Part shown: positions 8,811-18,737 of the stretch, piece by piece
How positions within the stretch are numbered: position 1 is the first letter of the stretch
How the letters are laid out: every line of letters begins with the position of its first letter
Assembly (NCBI RefSeq): GCF_001606025.1
Contig: NZ_CP014945.1
Coordinates: forward strand, 1,674,001 to 1,738,000
DNA from: Psychrobacter alimentarius
GTDB lineage: Bacteria; Pseudomonadota; Gammaproteobacteria; Pseudomonadales; Moraxellaceae
Reading direction: 5' to 3'
DNA length: 64,000 nt
The notes under the pieces: generated by a model
Database searches by the model: none
What the model saw: only the letters and a program-made list of their open reading frames with translations
What the model was told of the DNA's origin: nothing
Program-made: the position numbers and the translations under genes

Positions 8811-9551
8811 ATGACTTATTGTGCTGCCATTCGTCTCAAAGAAGGGATGATTTTTGCCAGCGATACTCGCACCAATGCAGGGGTTGATCACATCTCAACC
8901 TTTAGAAAACTGTACCAATATGGCGTTGAGGGTGAGCGCTTTATGGTGCTACAAACCGCTGGCAGTTTGGCGACGTCGCAAGCTGTGTTTAATAAACTGC
9001 AAAGCGATATTAATTTACGTGCAGAAGGTAGCCTCAACACTGTCTCATCGCTGTTTGATGGGGCGCAAATGGTTGGTGAATGCATGCGTAACATCATGGC
9101 AAACGCGCAGAGAGTGGCTAATGATAACAATAGCCGCACGTTTACCAGCTCATTTTTATTGGGTGGTCAAATCAAGGGGCAACCGCCCGAGCTATACATG
9201 ATCTACCCTGAGGGCAACTGTATTCGAGCCACAAGAGACACGCCATTTTTTCAGTTGGGCGAAAGCAAATATGGTAAGCCGATTCTTGATCGCTCAGTCA
9301 GATATGACACCAATGTCAATCATGCAGCTCAAGCGTTGATGCTGTCTTTTGACTCCACCCTACACTCCAACTTGTCCGTCGGCATGCCCATTGATTTTGT
9401 GATTTATGAAAACGACAGTCTGATGTTACCAAAAGGCCGCCGTATCGAAGAAGACGATGAGTACTTCAAGACCATTAGCCGTCAGTGGTCAGCCGCCTTG
9501 CGTAATACCTTAATTGAATTGCCTGAATGTCCAGGCAACTATTGGGGCTAG
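8811..9551 (+). CDS. Anbu, proteasome-like Ntn hydrolase
   Basis: 246 residues with the characteristic Anbu start MTYCAAIRLKEGMIFASDTR. After Met removal Thr2 would be the N-terminal nucleophile; Asp18 and Lys33 (numbered from Met) fall where the proteasome family has its Asp17 and Lys33 partners. A DHISTFRKL segment follows. Anbu proteins are ancestral-type bacterial relatives of HslV and the 20S beta subunit and assemble into open rings; no unfoldase partner is encoded nearby. This is the third and last gene of the ATP-grasp/alpha-E, transglutaminase, Anbu operon. The ATG follows an AAGGA site by 6-8 bases. The next gene converges with only 39 bases between, and no clear terminator is visible there. 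Confidence 0.92.
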   Translation: MTYCAAIRLKEGMIFASDTRTNAGVDHISTFRKLYQYGVEGERFMVLQTAGSLATSQAVFNKLQSDINLRAEGSLNTVSSLFDGAQMVGECMRNIMANAQRVANDNNSRTFTSSFLLGGQIKGQPPELYMIYPEGNCIRATRDTPFFQLGESKYGKPILDRSVRYDTNVNHAAQALMLSFDSTLHSNLSVGMPIDFVIYENDSLMLPKGRRIEEDDEYFKTISRQWSAALRNTLIELPECPGNYWG

Positions 9552-9590
9552 GTTATCCCGTACTATGAAACCCAATCTAAACCTTTGTCA

Positions 9591-12155
9591 TTACACCAAT
9601 AAAAACGGAGCGGTGCGACTGTCTTCTGATTGGGCGACATCCCTTGGCGTGCCCTGAGCAACAATTAGTCCGCCTGCATCCCCTGCTCCTGGCCCGATAT
9701 CAATAATCCAGTCACTATTGCTGGCCACTTGCATATCATGCTCAACCATGATGACCGTGTTGCCAGCATCGACGAGATCATTTAACTGCGTCATTAGCAT
9801 GGACACATCAGCGGGATGTAGACCAGTGGTGGGTTCATCTAATATGTACAAGGTATCGCCTCGCTGTATACGTTGCAATTCAGTAGCAAGCTTGATGCGC
9901 TGTGCCTCCCCCCCTGATAGCTCCGTCGCTGGCTGCCCCAAACGCAAATAGCCAAGCCCAACTTGTAGTAGCGCGTCCAATGCCCGCACAATAGGCGCTT
10001 CATCAACAAAAAAATCGTGAGCCGCTTCTACGGTTAAGTCCAGCACCTCGGCAATGTTCTTATCTCGATACGTGACCGCTAAGGTTTCTTTATCATAGCG
10101 CTGCCCATGACACACTTGGCAAGGTGCATAAACGCTTGGTAAGAACAACAGCTCAACACTGACAAATCCCAACCCTTCGCAATTTGGACAGCGGCCTTTT
10201 GTCGTGTTAAATGAGAAACGCCCAGCATCATAACCACTAGCTTTTGCTTGCTTGGTCGCTGCAAACAGCTTTCGTACATCATCAAATAAGCCAGTATAGG
10301 TTGCCAGATTCGAGCGCGGCGTCCGTCCGATCGCTTTTTGGTTGATATTAATCAGACGACGAATATGCTCTATACCAGATATGATGTCACCACCTGTTAC
10401 CGCTTCAAGCTCTTGCTCAAGCAAATCTGCCTCCCCTATAGGTGTCTCCGTAACCGTTTTTTGTCCCAGTGCCTCATTGATGAGCTCGACTAATGCTTGA
10501 CTGACAAGGCTCGATTTTCCTGAGCCTGAGACCCCAGTGACACTCGTCATTACCCCAAGCGGAAACGCAACGTCTAAACCTATTATGTTGTTGCGCTCGA
10601 TGTTTGCAAGCTTGAGCCATGCTATCGGCTCTCTGGTATCAGATTTAGACTGAGCATTAGAGGTTGTATCATCAAAGAGGTATCGACCCGTATGCGACTG
10701 TGCAACATCACGCAGTCCCTCTACAGGCCCACTATAGACAATCTCACCGCCATGCGTGCCAGCTTTTGGTCCGACATCGACGATCCAATCGGCATGTCTG
10801 ATAACACTCACGTCATGCTCCACGACAAACATAGAGTTGCCAGACGCGATGAGCTCATCCAGTGCCCCGAGCAGCGCTTGCGTATCGGCAGGATGAAGAC
10901 CTGCGGACGGCTCATCAAGGACATAAACCACGCCAAAAAGCTGCGAGCGAATCTGGGTTGCCAGTCGCAATCGCTGAAGTTCACCAGGAGATAATGTGGG
11001 TGTCGTACGCTCAAGCGATAGGTAACCCAAACCAAGCCTGGTCAGTGCCTCAACACGAGAGAGAATATCACTAGCAATACGCTGGGCAACGATGGCTTTT
11101 TCGCGGTGTGGTGTGTCATCAGCTACTTTGGTATGCGCTGTTTTCTCAAGTTTAATGGCCATTTCAGTTAAGGTTAGCTGTGACAGCTCACCGATATCCA
11201 ATCCAGCAAACTTGACGGACAGCGATTCTTTTTTGAGTTTTTTGCCATGGCATTCTGGACACTCAGAGATTTGCATAAACTGCGAGACACGTTTTTTGGT
11301 ACGCGGGCTTTGAGTTGTAGCAAAAGAATGTAAAATAAAGTTTTTGGCACTGGTAAAGGTGCCCATATAATTTGGCTTCTCCCCATTCTCAATCGCCTCG
11401 CGCGTTTGCTCAATATTGTACTCAGGATAAACGGGCACGGTTGGCGTGTCATCGGTAAACAAAATCCAGTCGCGCGTTTTTTTTGGCAGTGTGTGCCAAG
11501 GTTTATCGATATCATAGCCGAGTGTGGTCAATATGCGACTGAGGTTTTGACCTTGCCATGCTGGTGGCCATGCCGCAATCGCGCGTTCACGGATGGTCTT
11601 ATTATTATCTGGCACCAACAATGCTTCAGTAACTTCAAACACACGACCAATACCTGAGCAAGTCGGACAAGCACCGTCTGGCGTATTAGGAGAAAACGCG
11701 TCGGCATATAGCATCTCTTGGTTGGCTGGATACTCTCCTGCTCGTGAATACAGCATACGCAAACCGTTGGATATAGTGGTTACACTACCGACGGACGAGC
11801 GTACTGAGGGTGTACCGCGCTGCTGTTGTAGTGCCACAGCTGGTGGCAATCCTTCGATGCTATCGACATCTGGTTCATCGACTTGATCAATCAGTCGTCT
11901 CGCATAAGGAGATACCGAATCAAGATAGCGCCGTTGTGACTCGGCAAACAACGTCCCAAACGCCAGTGATGACTTCCCTGAACCTGATATACCCGTAAAG
12001 ACCACCAGTGCATTGCGAGGTAAATTAACATCGACGTTCTTTAGGTTATGTACGCGCGCACCCCTTACCTGAATGTTTTCTTGGTCAGGGTTGTATAGAG
12101 CGTTTTTAACGATACTTGTTTTATTTGTTTTTTCTAATTCTTTTTGGCTTGCCAT
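9591..12155 (-). CDS. UvrA-like ABC ATPase lacking the UvrB-binding domain (UvrA2 type)
   Basis: Two ABC modules: Walker [15 protein letters not shown] and [12 protein letters not shown], signatures [12 protein letters not shown] and [12 protein letters not shown], and zinc-binding pairs CPTC, CPEC/CHGK and CPNC. Between [11 protein letters not shown] and PDGACPTC only about 20 residues remain, where E. coli UvrA has about 150; the UvrB-binding domain and the first Cys pair are therefore gone. That is the mark of the UvrA2/DrrC subgroup, linked to DNA-damage or drug tolerance rather than UvrABC repair. The first signature carries P for G and L for A. The start is uncertain: I use ATG 12155 (AGGA 12 bases upstream); an in-frame ATG at 12251 would add 32 non-conserved-looking residues. 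Confidence 0.85.
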   Translation of the reverse strand: MASQKELEKTNKTSIVKNALYNPDQENIQVRGARVHNLKNVDVNLPRNALVVFTGISGSGKSSLAFGTLFAESQRRYLDSVSPYARRLIDQVDEPDVDSIEGLPPAVALQQQRGTPSVRSSVGSVTTISNGLRMLYSRAGEYPANQEMLYADAFSPNTPDGACPTCSGIGRVFEVTEALLVPDNNKTIRERAIAAWPPAWQGQNLSRILTTLGYDIDKPWHTLPKKTRDWILFTDDTPTVPVYPEYNIEQTREAIENGEKPNYMGTFTSAKNFILHSFATTQSPRTKKRVSQFMQISECPECHGKKLKKESLSVKFAGLDIGELSQLTLTEMAIKLEKTAHTKVADDTPHREKAIVAQRIASDILSRVEALTRLGLGYLSLERTTPTLSPGELQRLRLATQIRSQLFGVVYVLDEPSAGLHPADTQALLGALDELIASGNSMFVVEHDVSVIRHADWIVDVGPKAGTHGGEIVYSGPVEGLRDVAQSHTGRYLFDDTTSNAQSKSDTREPIAWLKLANIERNNIIGLDVAFPLGVMTSVTGVSGSGKSSLVSQALVELINEALGQKTVTETPIGEADLLEQELEAVTGGDIISGIEHIRRLININQKAIGRTPRSNLATYTGLFDDVRKLFAATKQAKASGYDAGRFSFNTTKGRCPNCEGLGFVSVELLFLPSVYAPCQVCHGQRYDKETLAVTYRDKNIAEVLDLTVEAAHDFFVDEAPIVRALDALLQVGLGYLRLGQPATELSGGEAQRIKLATELQRIQRGDTLYILDEPTTGLHPADVSMLMTQLNDLVDAGNTVIMVEHDMQVASNSDWIIDIGPGAGDAGGLIVAQGTPRDVAQSEDSRTAPFLLV

Positions 12156-12321
12156 AATACTGTTCATTCCTATTAAGTCGTCGTTTATTCCCGAAGGTTC
12201 TATTTTTTGTACCATTGGCAGAAATGTTAACACGTACTTAGGTGGTGACATGATGAAGCCTACGTATTAATAGCATAGACGGACAAAACGATAACTTAAT
12301 CTATCAATTCATGAATAACAA

Positions 12322-12349
12322 AAAAAAGCTGCATTCATGCAGCTTTTTT
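12322..12349 (-). terminator. terminator after the DUF819 gene
   Basis: A near-perfect hairpin with core AGCTGCAT/ATGCAGCT and A-run/T-run flanks on both strands. It lies 47 bases past the DUF819 stop and upstream of the uvrA-like gene, so it separates the two minus-strand units. Confidence 0.8.
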
Positions 12350-12395
12350 AATTGGTAAAAGAGAGACTTTAGTTGTAAGCATGATGGTGTCAGTA

Positions 12396-13640
12396 TTACC
12401 CCACCACAAGCCGCATCAATTGGGTACTAATATAACCACCAAACGTCCCCACCGCATAACCGAGAATACCCAAGAACACCCCAACAGGTGCAAGCGACGG
12501 ATGAAATGCCGTTGCCACGATAGGCGCTGATGATGCACCGCCTGTATTGGCATTAGAGCCAACCGCCAAAAAGAAAAATGGCGCGCGAATGAGTCTTGCG
12601 ACAACAAAGATAATGGCAACATGGATACTCATCCATAAAAAGCCAATCAATAAGAGACGCCACTGCGAGACAATACCTTCCAAATTAATCTGCATTCCGA
12701 TGGCGGCAATCAACACAAAGATAAATACCGTACCAATTTTAGACGCGCCAACGTGATCAAGACGACGAATTTTGGTAAAGGAAAAAATAACACCGATCAA
12801 GGTAATGATCACCACCATCCAAAAAAACGAGCTGGCAAAGCTATACTGTACTGCCCATTTGTATGGCGCAAAAAAATCTGCAATTTGCCCGCCGGCAAAG
12901 TGCGCCACTCCTACCATAGCAAAACATAACCCAAACATCACCATCAAATCATTTAAGGTCGCAGGCCGCGCATGATCACGCTCATAACTTTCGACGGCTG
13001 TAATGACTTTATCGATACTGCTGGTATCTGCTTTTAAAAAGCGGTCTATTTTCTCGCTGTGTTTAGCCATTACTAAAATTGCAAGCAACCACAATGAAGC
13101 ATTGGTTGCATCCACCAAAATCATCATGCCAAACAAATCATCGCTGACACCAAACAATTCTTTCATTGCTGCTTGATTGGCGGCGCCTCCGATCCAACTA
13201 CCAGCCACGGCTGAAAACCCGCGCCATAAGGTATCATCGACAAACATTTCAGGCGATACCCATTTGGCGATTCCTAAACTAATAGGACCACTAATGATAA
13301 TGGCAATACTAGCCGCAAAGAACATGGCAATAGCTTTCCAGCCCAACCCCAATATCTTAGGCACATCCATAGATAGGGTCATTAATAATAAACTTGCAGG
13401 CAACAAATAGGTTGCTGTGAAACCGTAAATCTGCGAACCAATACCGTCCGCAAAGACGCCCAAACTGTTGAGGGTTGCAGGTATAAAGCAGCACAAAACA
13501 ATACCCGGTAATACCGCATAAAATCGTCGCCAAAACTTACCGGGCAATCCTTGGGTATAAAAAACCAAACCAATGATGGCCATAATGATGCCAAACGCCA
13601 GCGGCAAACTATCAATAGCTAAACTTGAGAAAGCGGGCAT
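12396..13640 (-). CDS. DUF819 (YjcL-like) integral membrane protein
   Basis: About 414 residues, almost entirely hydrophobic helices (roughly 11-12 membrane segments), with glycine-rich conserved stretches such as GSWIGGAANQAAMKELFG and VGSNANTGGASSAPIVATAF near the C-terminus, typical of DUF819 permease-like proteins. Function is not established; a transporter role is inference. The start is a correction: the longest frame begins at 13778, but that codon lies inside the terminator of the upstream helicase gene. ATG 13640 has a GGAG site 7 bases upstream and gives the usual family length of about 400 residues. Transcribed alone. Confidence 0.82.
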   Translation of the reverse strand: MPAFSSLAIDSLPLAFGIIMAIIGLVFYTQGLPGKFWRRFYAVLPGIVLCCFIPATLNSLGVFADGIGSQIYGFTATYLLPASLLLMTLSMDVPKILGLGWKAIAMFFAASIAIIISGPISLGIAKWVSPEMFVDDTLWRGFSAVAGSWIGGAANQAAMKELFGVSDDLFGMMILVDATNASLWLLAILVMAKHSEKIDRFLKADTSSIDKVITAVESYERDHARPATLNDLMVMFGLCFAMVGVAHFAGGQIADFFAPYKWAVQYSFASSFFWMVVIITLIGVIFSFTKIRRLDHVGASKIGTVFIFVLIAAIGMQINLEGIVSQWRLLLIGFLWMSIHVAIIFVVARLIRAPFFFLAVGSNANTGGASSAPIVATAFHPSLAPVGVFLGILGYAVGTFGGYISTQLMRLVVG

Positions 13641-13760
13641 CAAATAGCTCCAAAGCATACGATAAAAGCCTGCCAGTATAGACAAGGCAAAAAAAACGCG
13701 CAAGCCACTATCTTGTACTTGCCACTCAAAATGGTTGGACTCACACAAACCAATAGACAC

Positions 13761-13793
13761 AAAAAAGCCAGATAACAAGTATCTGGCTTTTTT
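13761..13793 (-). terminator. terminator of the DEAD-box helicase gene
   Basis: A perfect 14-bp stem (arms 13761-13774 and 13780-13793) with a 5-base loop; the ends are A6/T6, so it works on either strand. It lies 66 bases after the helicase stop. Confidence 0.85.
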
Positions 13794-13858
13794 ATTAGCT
13801 TTACCGTTAACTTAGTCGCTTTTATAAAAGCCTTCGTTAACCATAAATAATCGTATTA

Positions 13859-15529
13859 TTACGAGTTTTTACCACGGTTGCCGCCGTTTGGACGACCTTG
13901 ACCACGGCTGTCAGAACGACCTGCTGGGCGACCTTGGCTGCCACTTGGACGACCGCGACCTGTTGCTGCACGCTCACCACGTGGAACGCCAGTGCTATCA
14001 CCGCGGCTTGGGCCACCAGTGCGCTTGCCTTGATAAGGCTTGCCACCTGAACGCTCATTTGGCTTACCAGATGAATCACGTGGTTTGCCTTGATAACCGC
14101 TGTCATTGCTGGCGCGTTGACTGGTTGCTGCGCTGTCACTTGAGCGACCACGGCCTTGACCGCCACCACTAGATTTACCTGCATAGCCACCCGCTGAACG
14201 ACCACGGCCTTGACCACCGCCGTTAGAGCGTCCGCGACCACGGCCACGACCATTACCTTTGTTTTCGCTAGGCACGTATGTTTTCTTAGGCTCCATACCT
14301 TCGATAACACAGACTTCCATTTTGCGATCTAAATAACGGTTGATGGCGTTTAGCTGTGGACGATCATCCATGCTACATAGGCTGATTGCGATACCAGTAC
14401 GACCAGCACGGCCACAACGACCGATACGATGGACGTAATCTTCTGTCTGACGCGGCAAGTCATAGTTAATAACGTGTGAAATTGCTGGTATGTCTAAACC
14501 ACGGGCAGCAACGTCAGTCGCTACTAGGATTTTGACTTTACCGTTACGCAAGTCTTGAACGATACGGTTACGCTTGCTTTGTGGCAAATCGCCATGTAGG
14601 AAGCTGGCTTTATGACCCGCTTCTTGTAGCTGTTTTGCTAGCTTTTCAGTGCTACGTTTGGTGGCAGCAAAGATAATGATTTGATCCATATCTTGCTGGC
14701 AAACGATTTTGTCAAGCAAGCGGTTCTTGTGATCAAAATCATCACAGTAGTACACTTTTTCTTCAATGTGTGCAGATTCTACTTTGATGGATACACGCTC
14801 AGGATTTTTAGTGAAGCTAGCTGCGATTTTACCTACTGGGCCATCCCAAGTCGCTGAACACATGATCGTCTGACGATCAACTGGTGCTGCACGCAAGATA
14901 TCACTGATATCATCAGCAAAACCCATGTCTAACATGCGATCCGCTTCGTCAAGTACCAATACTTCTAGATTTGATAGGTCAACACGGCCTGCATTGATAT
15001 GATCAAGTAGACGACCAGGTGTTGCAACGATGACTTGGACGCCTTTTTTTAGAGCAGTGATCTGACCGTTGTATGGCGCGCCGCCAACCAATGGTACACA
15101 GAATAAACCGCGCATGTCTTTAGAGTAAGTACGGACGCTATCATGTACTTGCTGAGCAAGTTCGCGCGTTGGCGTTAGGATAAGGGCTTTGGTTAGTTTG
15201 TCAAAGCTGGTTGCACGGCTCAAACGATCGAGTACTGGGATTACGAATGCCGCAGTTTTACCACTACCTGTTTGCGCTGACAACAATAGGTCACGACCTT
15301 CTAGAGCAAAAGGAATGGCTTGTGCTTGGATAGGTGTTGGGTTGGTGTAACCACTACGATCAAGTGCCGTAAGAATTGGTTTGGCAATACCAAGATCGGT
15401 AAAGGTAACTTTATTTTCTTCAGCAGCGTCAGTAGTCGCCGCTTGATTATTAGTATCAGTATTTGCTTGAGTGTTGTTGCTTTCGATGATGCCGTTTTCA
15501 GCAGCGATTGTAGATAAGATATCAGTCAT
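13859..15529 (-). CDS. DEAD-box ATP-dependent RNA helicase with RG-rich tail (RhlE/DeaD-like)
   Basis: 556 residues. Helicase core motifs in order: Q motif (GYTNPTPIQAQAIP), I AQTGSGKT (85-92), PTRELAQQ, TPGRLLD, II DEAD, III SAT, then IIFAATKRS, VATDVAARGLDIP and VI YVHRIGRCGRAGRTG. From about residue 430 to the end is a 120-residue Gly/Arg/Ser/Gln-rich tail with many GRGR and SGG units, a likely RNA-binding disordered region. A 37-residue acidic, Thr/Asn-rich N-terminus precedes the core. Such helicases unwind structured RNA in ribosome assembly and cold adaptation. AAGGA lies 6 bases before the ATG. A leader region of over 500 bases with direct repeats precedes it, compatible with post-transcriptional control. 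The exact subfamily is not certain. Confidence 0.93.
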   Translation of the reverse strand: MTDILSTIAAENGIIESNNTQANTDTNNQAATTDAAEENKVTFTDLGIAKPILTALDRSGYTNPTPIQAQAIPFALEGRDLLLSAQTGSGKTAAFVIPVLDRLSRATSFDKLTKALILTPTRELAQQVHDSVRTYSKDMRGLFCVPLVGGAPYNGQITALKKGVQVIVATPGRLLDHINAGRVDLSNLEVLVLDEADRMLDMGFADDISDILRAAPVDRQTIMCSATWDGPVGKIAASFTKNPERVSIKVESAHIEEKVYYCDDFDHKNRLLDKIVCQQDMDQIIIFAATKRSTEKLAKQLQEAGHKASFLHGDLPQSKRNRIVQDLRNGKVKILVATDVAARGLDIPAISHVINYDLPRQTEDYVHRIGRCGRAGRTGIAISLCSMDDRPQLNAINRYLDRKMEVCVIEGMEPKKTYVPSENKGNGRGRGRGRSNGGGQGRGRSAGGYAGKSSGGGQGRGRSSDSAATSQRASNDSGYQGKPRDSSGKPNERSGGKPYQGKRTGGPSRGDSTGVPRGERAATGRGRPSGSQGRPAGRSDSRGQGRPNGGNRGKNS

Positions 15530-16085
15530 GAGAATCCTTGGTAAGTATAAGTTGCTGTAAATTCAGCAATCTTGATGCATACCACTGATAACCGTTCATC
15601 ACGCAGCTTTTATTAACATATCATCGCAGCACATAAAAGTGTCGATAATAAGAAACGAAGCCAATAAAGCCTCGATAATAAATGCGTTTGTGCTGTCTGA
15701 CGTATTTTGGTGGTAGTGCCGAGTGTCTCATCCTTGCTTGATATAAACGTATTATTAATGCTTTGTCCAAAGCAGATAACCGCATATAACAACCAATTTG
15801 ACCCCTCTTTACAGGTCAGTAGATAAGATATGAGTCAAAAATAACGATTATTTATATAAAGTGTTATTTAAGTACACAAAATCATCGGCAACAATTACTT
15901 ATGGTCATCCTAGACCCAAAATCGCAGGCGATGTTATCAATCTCATAATTCACGATAGACTAAGCTAACGTGGCGACGCAGTATATCACATTAAAAAAAT
16001 ATTTGTAGCTGTTTTTTTTGATTAGTGTAGAAACAGTCGCAGGATTGCGGTTTCTACACCCTATTGAGACGTATATCGGCTACTA
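15530..16085. other. 556-bp gene-free stretch: helicase leader/promoter region
   Basis: Between the helicase start and the stop of the DUF1176 gene, both on the minus strand. It holds a small inverted repeat TTGCTG/CAGCAA just upstream of the helicase ribosome site, two copies of TCGATAATAA about 30 bases apart near 15642 and 15672, an AT-rich middle likely to hold the helicase promoter, and the 16025-16059 hairpin. I see no convincing ORF or tRNA. Confidence 0.5.
16025..16059 (-). terminator. two-part hairpin after the DUF1176 gene
   Basis: Outer arms GTGTAGAAAC/GTTTCTACAC (16025-16034, 16050-16059) enclose an inner CGCA-GGAT-TGCG stem with a 3-base bulge. It lies 27 bases past the DUF1176 stop. 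No T-run follows on the minus strand, so termination may be weak or Rho-assisted. Confidence 0.45.
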
Positions 16086-17219
16086 TTATTGTGCTGTTCT
16101 AACCTCAGTCACATAGGTGGGTAGCTCCCATGCACCTCCAGCTGCAATCAAACGACAGAGCCCAGTAGTGCTTTCATGGCTTTTTTCAAATGATTTGCCC
16201 GTCCATATCCACTCGCTTTTGGCTAAGCAGTCGCCAATACCGCGACCTCTCTGCACTGAGGTTATTTTGCCTTCGTCGTAGCCTGTGGCACTAGTAGTGA
16301 CCAATGTCGGATTGTAAGGCTTGCTGTCATTCATTACCCACACGCCTGTACCTACATTGTAAGCCCCTCTCCAACATTCATGCTGTACCAATAGTTGTGA
16401 ACCATTTAAACGATTGATGCGCCATGGCGACTTGTCTGGCAGATTTGGGCAATCACTATCTACTTCTTTCATTGTACCTTTCATAATGGTTGCTAGCTGA
16501 GAAGAGCGCATGCCAAATTTTTTATTATTATTAGAAACCGCTTTGGAATTAGGTAATACAAAGCGTAATTTTGGGACAGCCTTTGGGGGTATTACGCTGC
16601 TATTGGGCTTAGCCGCACCTTCGCGATCAATAAAGGCGCTTGACGTCCCTACTCGACCTTGGGCTTCGTCCGCCTTTAGCATAACGGCACTAGCGCCTTT
16701 ATCAGAAAGCTGCCAACGTGAATTGCGCAGTACCAGCTCAATTTTGCTGGATTTGGTTAAGGCATTCAATAATGCGCTTACTTGAGCTTCAGTCAATTCA
16801 GCATTGCCTGCAGTGGCTGAAAAAGTTTTGGTTTCGCCATAGTTTTTATCGTTAATAAATAAAGATATGCGATGGCGATCACCCAATTGCATGAGTGCTT
16901 TAGACGAGCTTTCTTTAGCACCCCCAAGCTTCACTTTGCCCTCTACGCTGGCATTGGCCCCTGCGCGGCGCACAAGCAATACAGAAACAGGCAGCTCACT
17001 ATTATTCTCAGCTTGATAGCCAGCCAGCCGGCAAGTCATGGTATTGTCGCAGGCAACCTGCCAGTCTTGATTGACAAACTCAACACCTGCGTGCGCCATG
17101 GTGACATTGCTAAGTAAAACTGTACTCATGGCAGCAACCATAGGTATAAGCACATGGTTTTTTATCCTCAATGAGGGCATCTTTTTTATTACATTGGATA
17201 TAATTGTAGAATAAGTCAT
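16086..17219 (-). CDS. DUF1176 exported protein
   Basis: 377 residues. An N-terminal signal peptide is visible (hydrophobic core IPMVAAMSTVLLSNVTMAHA, cleavage after AHA), so the protein is periplasmic or envelope-associated. The mature start VEFVNQDWQVACDNTMTCRL, with a Cys pair, and the later WRINRLNGSQLLVQHECWRG plus GRGIGDCLAKSEWIWTGKSF segments fit the DUF1176 family, whose function is unknown. The six mature cysteines could form disulfides. Start 17219 has AAGG 9 bases upstream. It is a single-gene unit followed by a hairpin. Confidence 0.78.
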   Translation of the reverse strand: MTYSTIISNVIKKMPSLRIKNHVLIPMVAAMSTVLLSNVTMAHAGVEFVNQDWQVACDNTMTCRLAGYQAENNSELPVSVLLVRRAGANASVEGKVKLGGAKESSSKALMQLGDRHRISLFINDKNYGETKTFSATAGNAELTEAQVSALLNALTKSSKIELVLRNSRWQLSDKGASAVMLKADEAQGRVGTSSAFIDREGAAKPNSSVIPPKAVPKLRFVLPNSKAVSNNNKKFGMRSSQLATIMKGTMKEVDSDCPNLPDKSPWRINRLNGSQLLVQHECWRGAYNVGTGVWVMNDSKPYNPTLVTTSATGYDEGKITSVQRGRGIGDCLAKSEWIWTGKSFEKSHESTTGLCRLIAAGGAWELPTYVTEVRTAQ

Positions 17220-17592
17220 GTAGTACGACCTTAAGCATTTATTGACAAATATCGATTGATATTTTTAAAAAATCATGCCGAAATTTTAATAGAAATTAAG
17301 CGATGAATATTGATTAAAGACAATCACTCGATCAAGTTAAGATGTTATGTCTTACATAATTTTTATTCATAAAACGGTGACAAACATCTGTCTGTCAGAA
17401 TATTACTTGCCTATCTTAACGCATTAGTGTTTCTGATTGTTATGATAATGTAGCATTTCGTAAAAATACAGCCACCTATTTATTATAATATACTTATACG
17501 TAAATATAATATATCAAATACTACTAAGGCCGATAAGCGGAATACTTATCGACCTTAGTGGTAATATGATGATAAACCAGCCATCGATTTAC
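17220..17592. other. 373-bp AT-rich intergenic region
   Basis: Holds the promoter side of the DUF1176 gene and, at 17523-17559, the terminator of the GST gene further right. Very AT-rich around 17455-17520. No ORF or RNA gene is recognised. Confidence 0.4.
17523..17559 (-). terminator. hairpin after the yghU-like gene
   Basis: 15-base arms ACTAAGGCCGATAAG and CTTATCGACCTTAGT pair with a single mismatch around a 7-base loop, 34 bases past the GST stop. There is no strong T-run. Confidence 0.5.
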
Positions 17593-18459
17593 TTAGTCAA
17601 TTGGTGTTAATGTCAGGTCAACCGCACGTTTAACCGCAGGACGCTCAGCGATTTTTTTTGCCCAGCGTTGTACATGTTTGTAGTCGTTTACTTGTAAAAA
17701 TTCTGCTGCCTCATAAAGCTTGCCCAGTACCAGCTGACCATACCATGCCCAAATAATCATATCAGCAATATTGTAATCTTCTTCATTGTTGCCACACATA
17801 TATTCATTATCTTTTAGATGTGTATCGAGTACATCAAGCTGACGCTTAACTTCCATCGTATAACGATTGATTGGATACTCCAGCGGTTCAGGTGCATAAG
17901 CATAAAAATGACCAAAACCGCCCCCTAAGAAGGGCGCGCTACCCATTTGCCACATAATCCAAGACAAACAATCTGCACGCGCCTTGCCTGCTGATACAGG
18001 AATAAACTTACCAAATTTTTCTGCCAAATACATTAAGATGGCACCTGACTCAAAAACTGCGATAGGCGCGCTGCTGTCATCGCCTTCTACATGGCTAGAG
18101 TGGTCTACCAAGGCTGGAATCTTTGAGTTGGGATTGATTGCCACAAACCCTGAGCCAAACTGATCGCCTTTAGAAATATCAATTTTATAAGCATTATATT
18201 CAGCGCCTTTTACACCTAGCTCTGCCAACTCTTCCAATAATATATTTGCCTTTACACCATTTGGGGTATTCAAGGAATACAATTGTAATGGTGCATCACC
18301 TACTGGTAGCGGTTTTTCATAACGTGCGCCAGCAGTCGGGCGATTGATGCTAGCAAATTTACCACCGTTTTCTTTGTCTTGTACCCAAACCTTTGGCGGT
18401 ACATAGGTATTTGTTTGTTCAGTAGCGTGATTGCTTGAATTATTATTGTCCTGACTCAT
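17593..18459 (-). CDS. yghU: YghU-type glutathione S-transferase / disulfide-bond oxidoreductase
   Basis: 288 residues, close in plan to E. coli YghU: PPKVWVQDKENGGKFASINR near the N-terminus, the thioredoxin-fold domain PLQLYSLNTPNGVKANILLE, NPNSKIPAL and FESGAILMYLAEKFG, then the helical domain with GGGFGHFYAYAPE and YKHVQRWAKKIAERPAVKR. YghU-family enzymes bind two glutathiones and show disulfide reductase and organic-hydroperoxide activity. Compared with the E. coli protein it has a longer hydrophilic N-terminus (Asn/Ser/Thr-rich) and a shorter C-terminus. AAGGA lies upstream of the ATG. It is divergent from the MFS gene and followed by its own hairpin, so it is monocistronic. Cytoplasmic, since no signal peptide is seen. 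Confidence 0.92.
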   Translation of the reverse strand: MSQDNNNSSNHATEQTNTYVPPKVWVQDKENGGKFASINRPTAGARYEKPLPVGDAPLQLYSLNTPNGVKANILLEELAELGVKGAEYNAYKIDISKGDQFGSGFVAINPNSKIPALVDHSSHVEGDDSSAPIAVFESGAILMYLAEKFGKFIPVSAGKARADCLSWIMWQMGSAPFLGGGFGHFYAYAPEPLEYPINRYTMEVKRQLDVLDTHLKDNEYMCGNNEEDYNIADMIIWAWYGQLVLGKLYEAAEFLQVNDYKHVQRWAKKIAERPAVKRAVDLTLTPID

Positions 18460-18737
18460 AACATATCCTTAATTTATTTTTTTTGGTGTATATCTATAAT
18501 GAAGGTTCACTATAACGAGAATTCACCCTTATATTAAAGTCCTCTCTTGTAAGCAATATTGTCGCCTATTGTTTTAGTACTTTATCGCCTCAGCTGACAA
18601 TCGTTACCTTGAGTCACTTTTATTATCCGTAAGTCTTTCTTATACTACTTGACCTATATGATAACTCGCCACTTATCAATAAGTGGCAAATAATACTATT
18701 CGTCTGATTTTATGACAGAATATTTAATGAGATTTAC

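Noticed and set aside
9591..12155. Housekeeping uvrA
   Set aside because: The UvrB-binding insert and first Cys pair are missing, so it is unlikely to be the repair UvrA.
13837..14310. 157-codon minus-strand frame rich in Val/Ala
   Set aside because: Low-complexity shadow of the RG tail of the helicase in another frame; no ribosome site.
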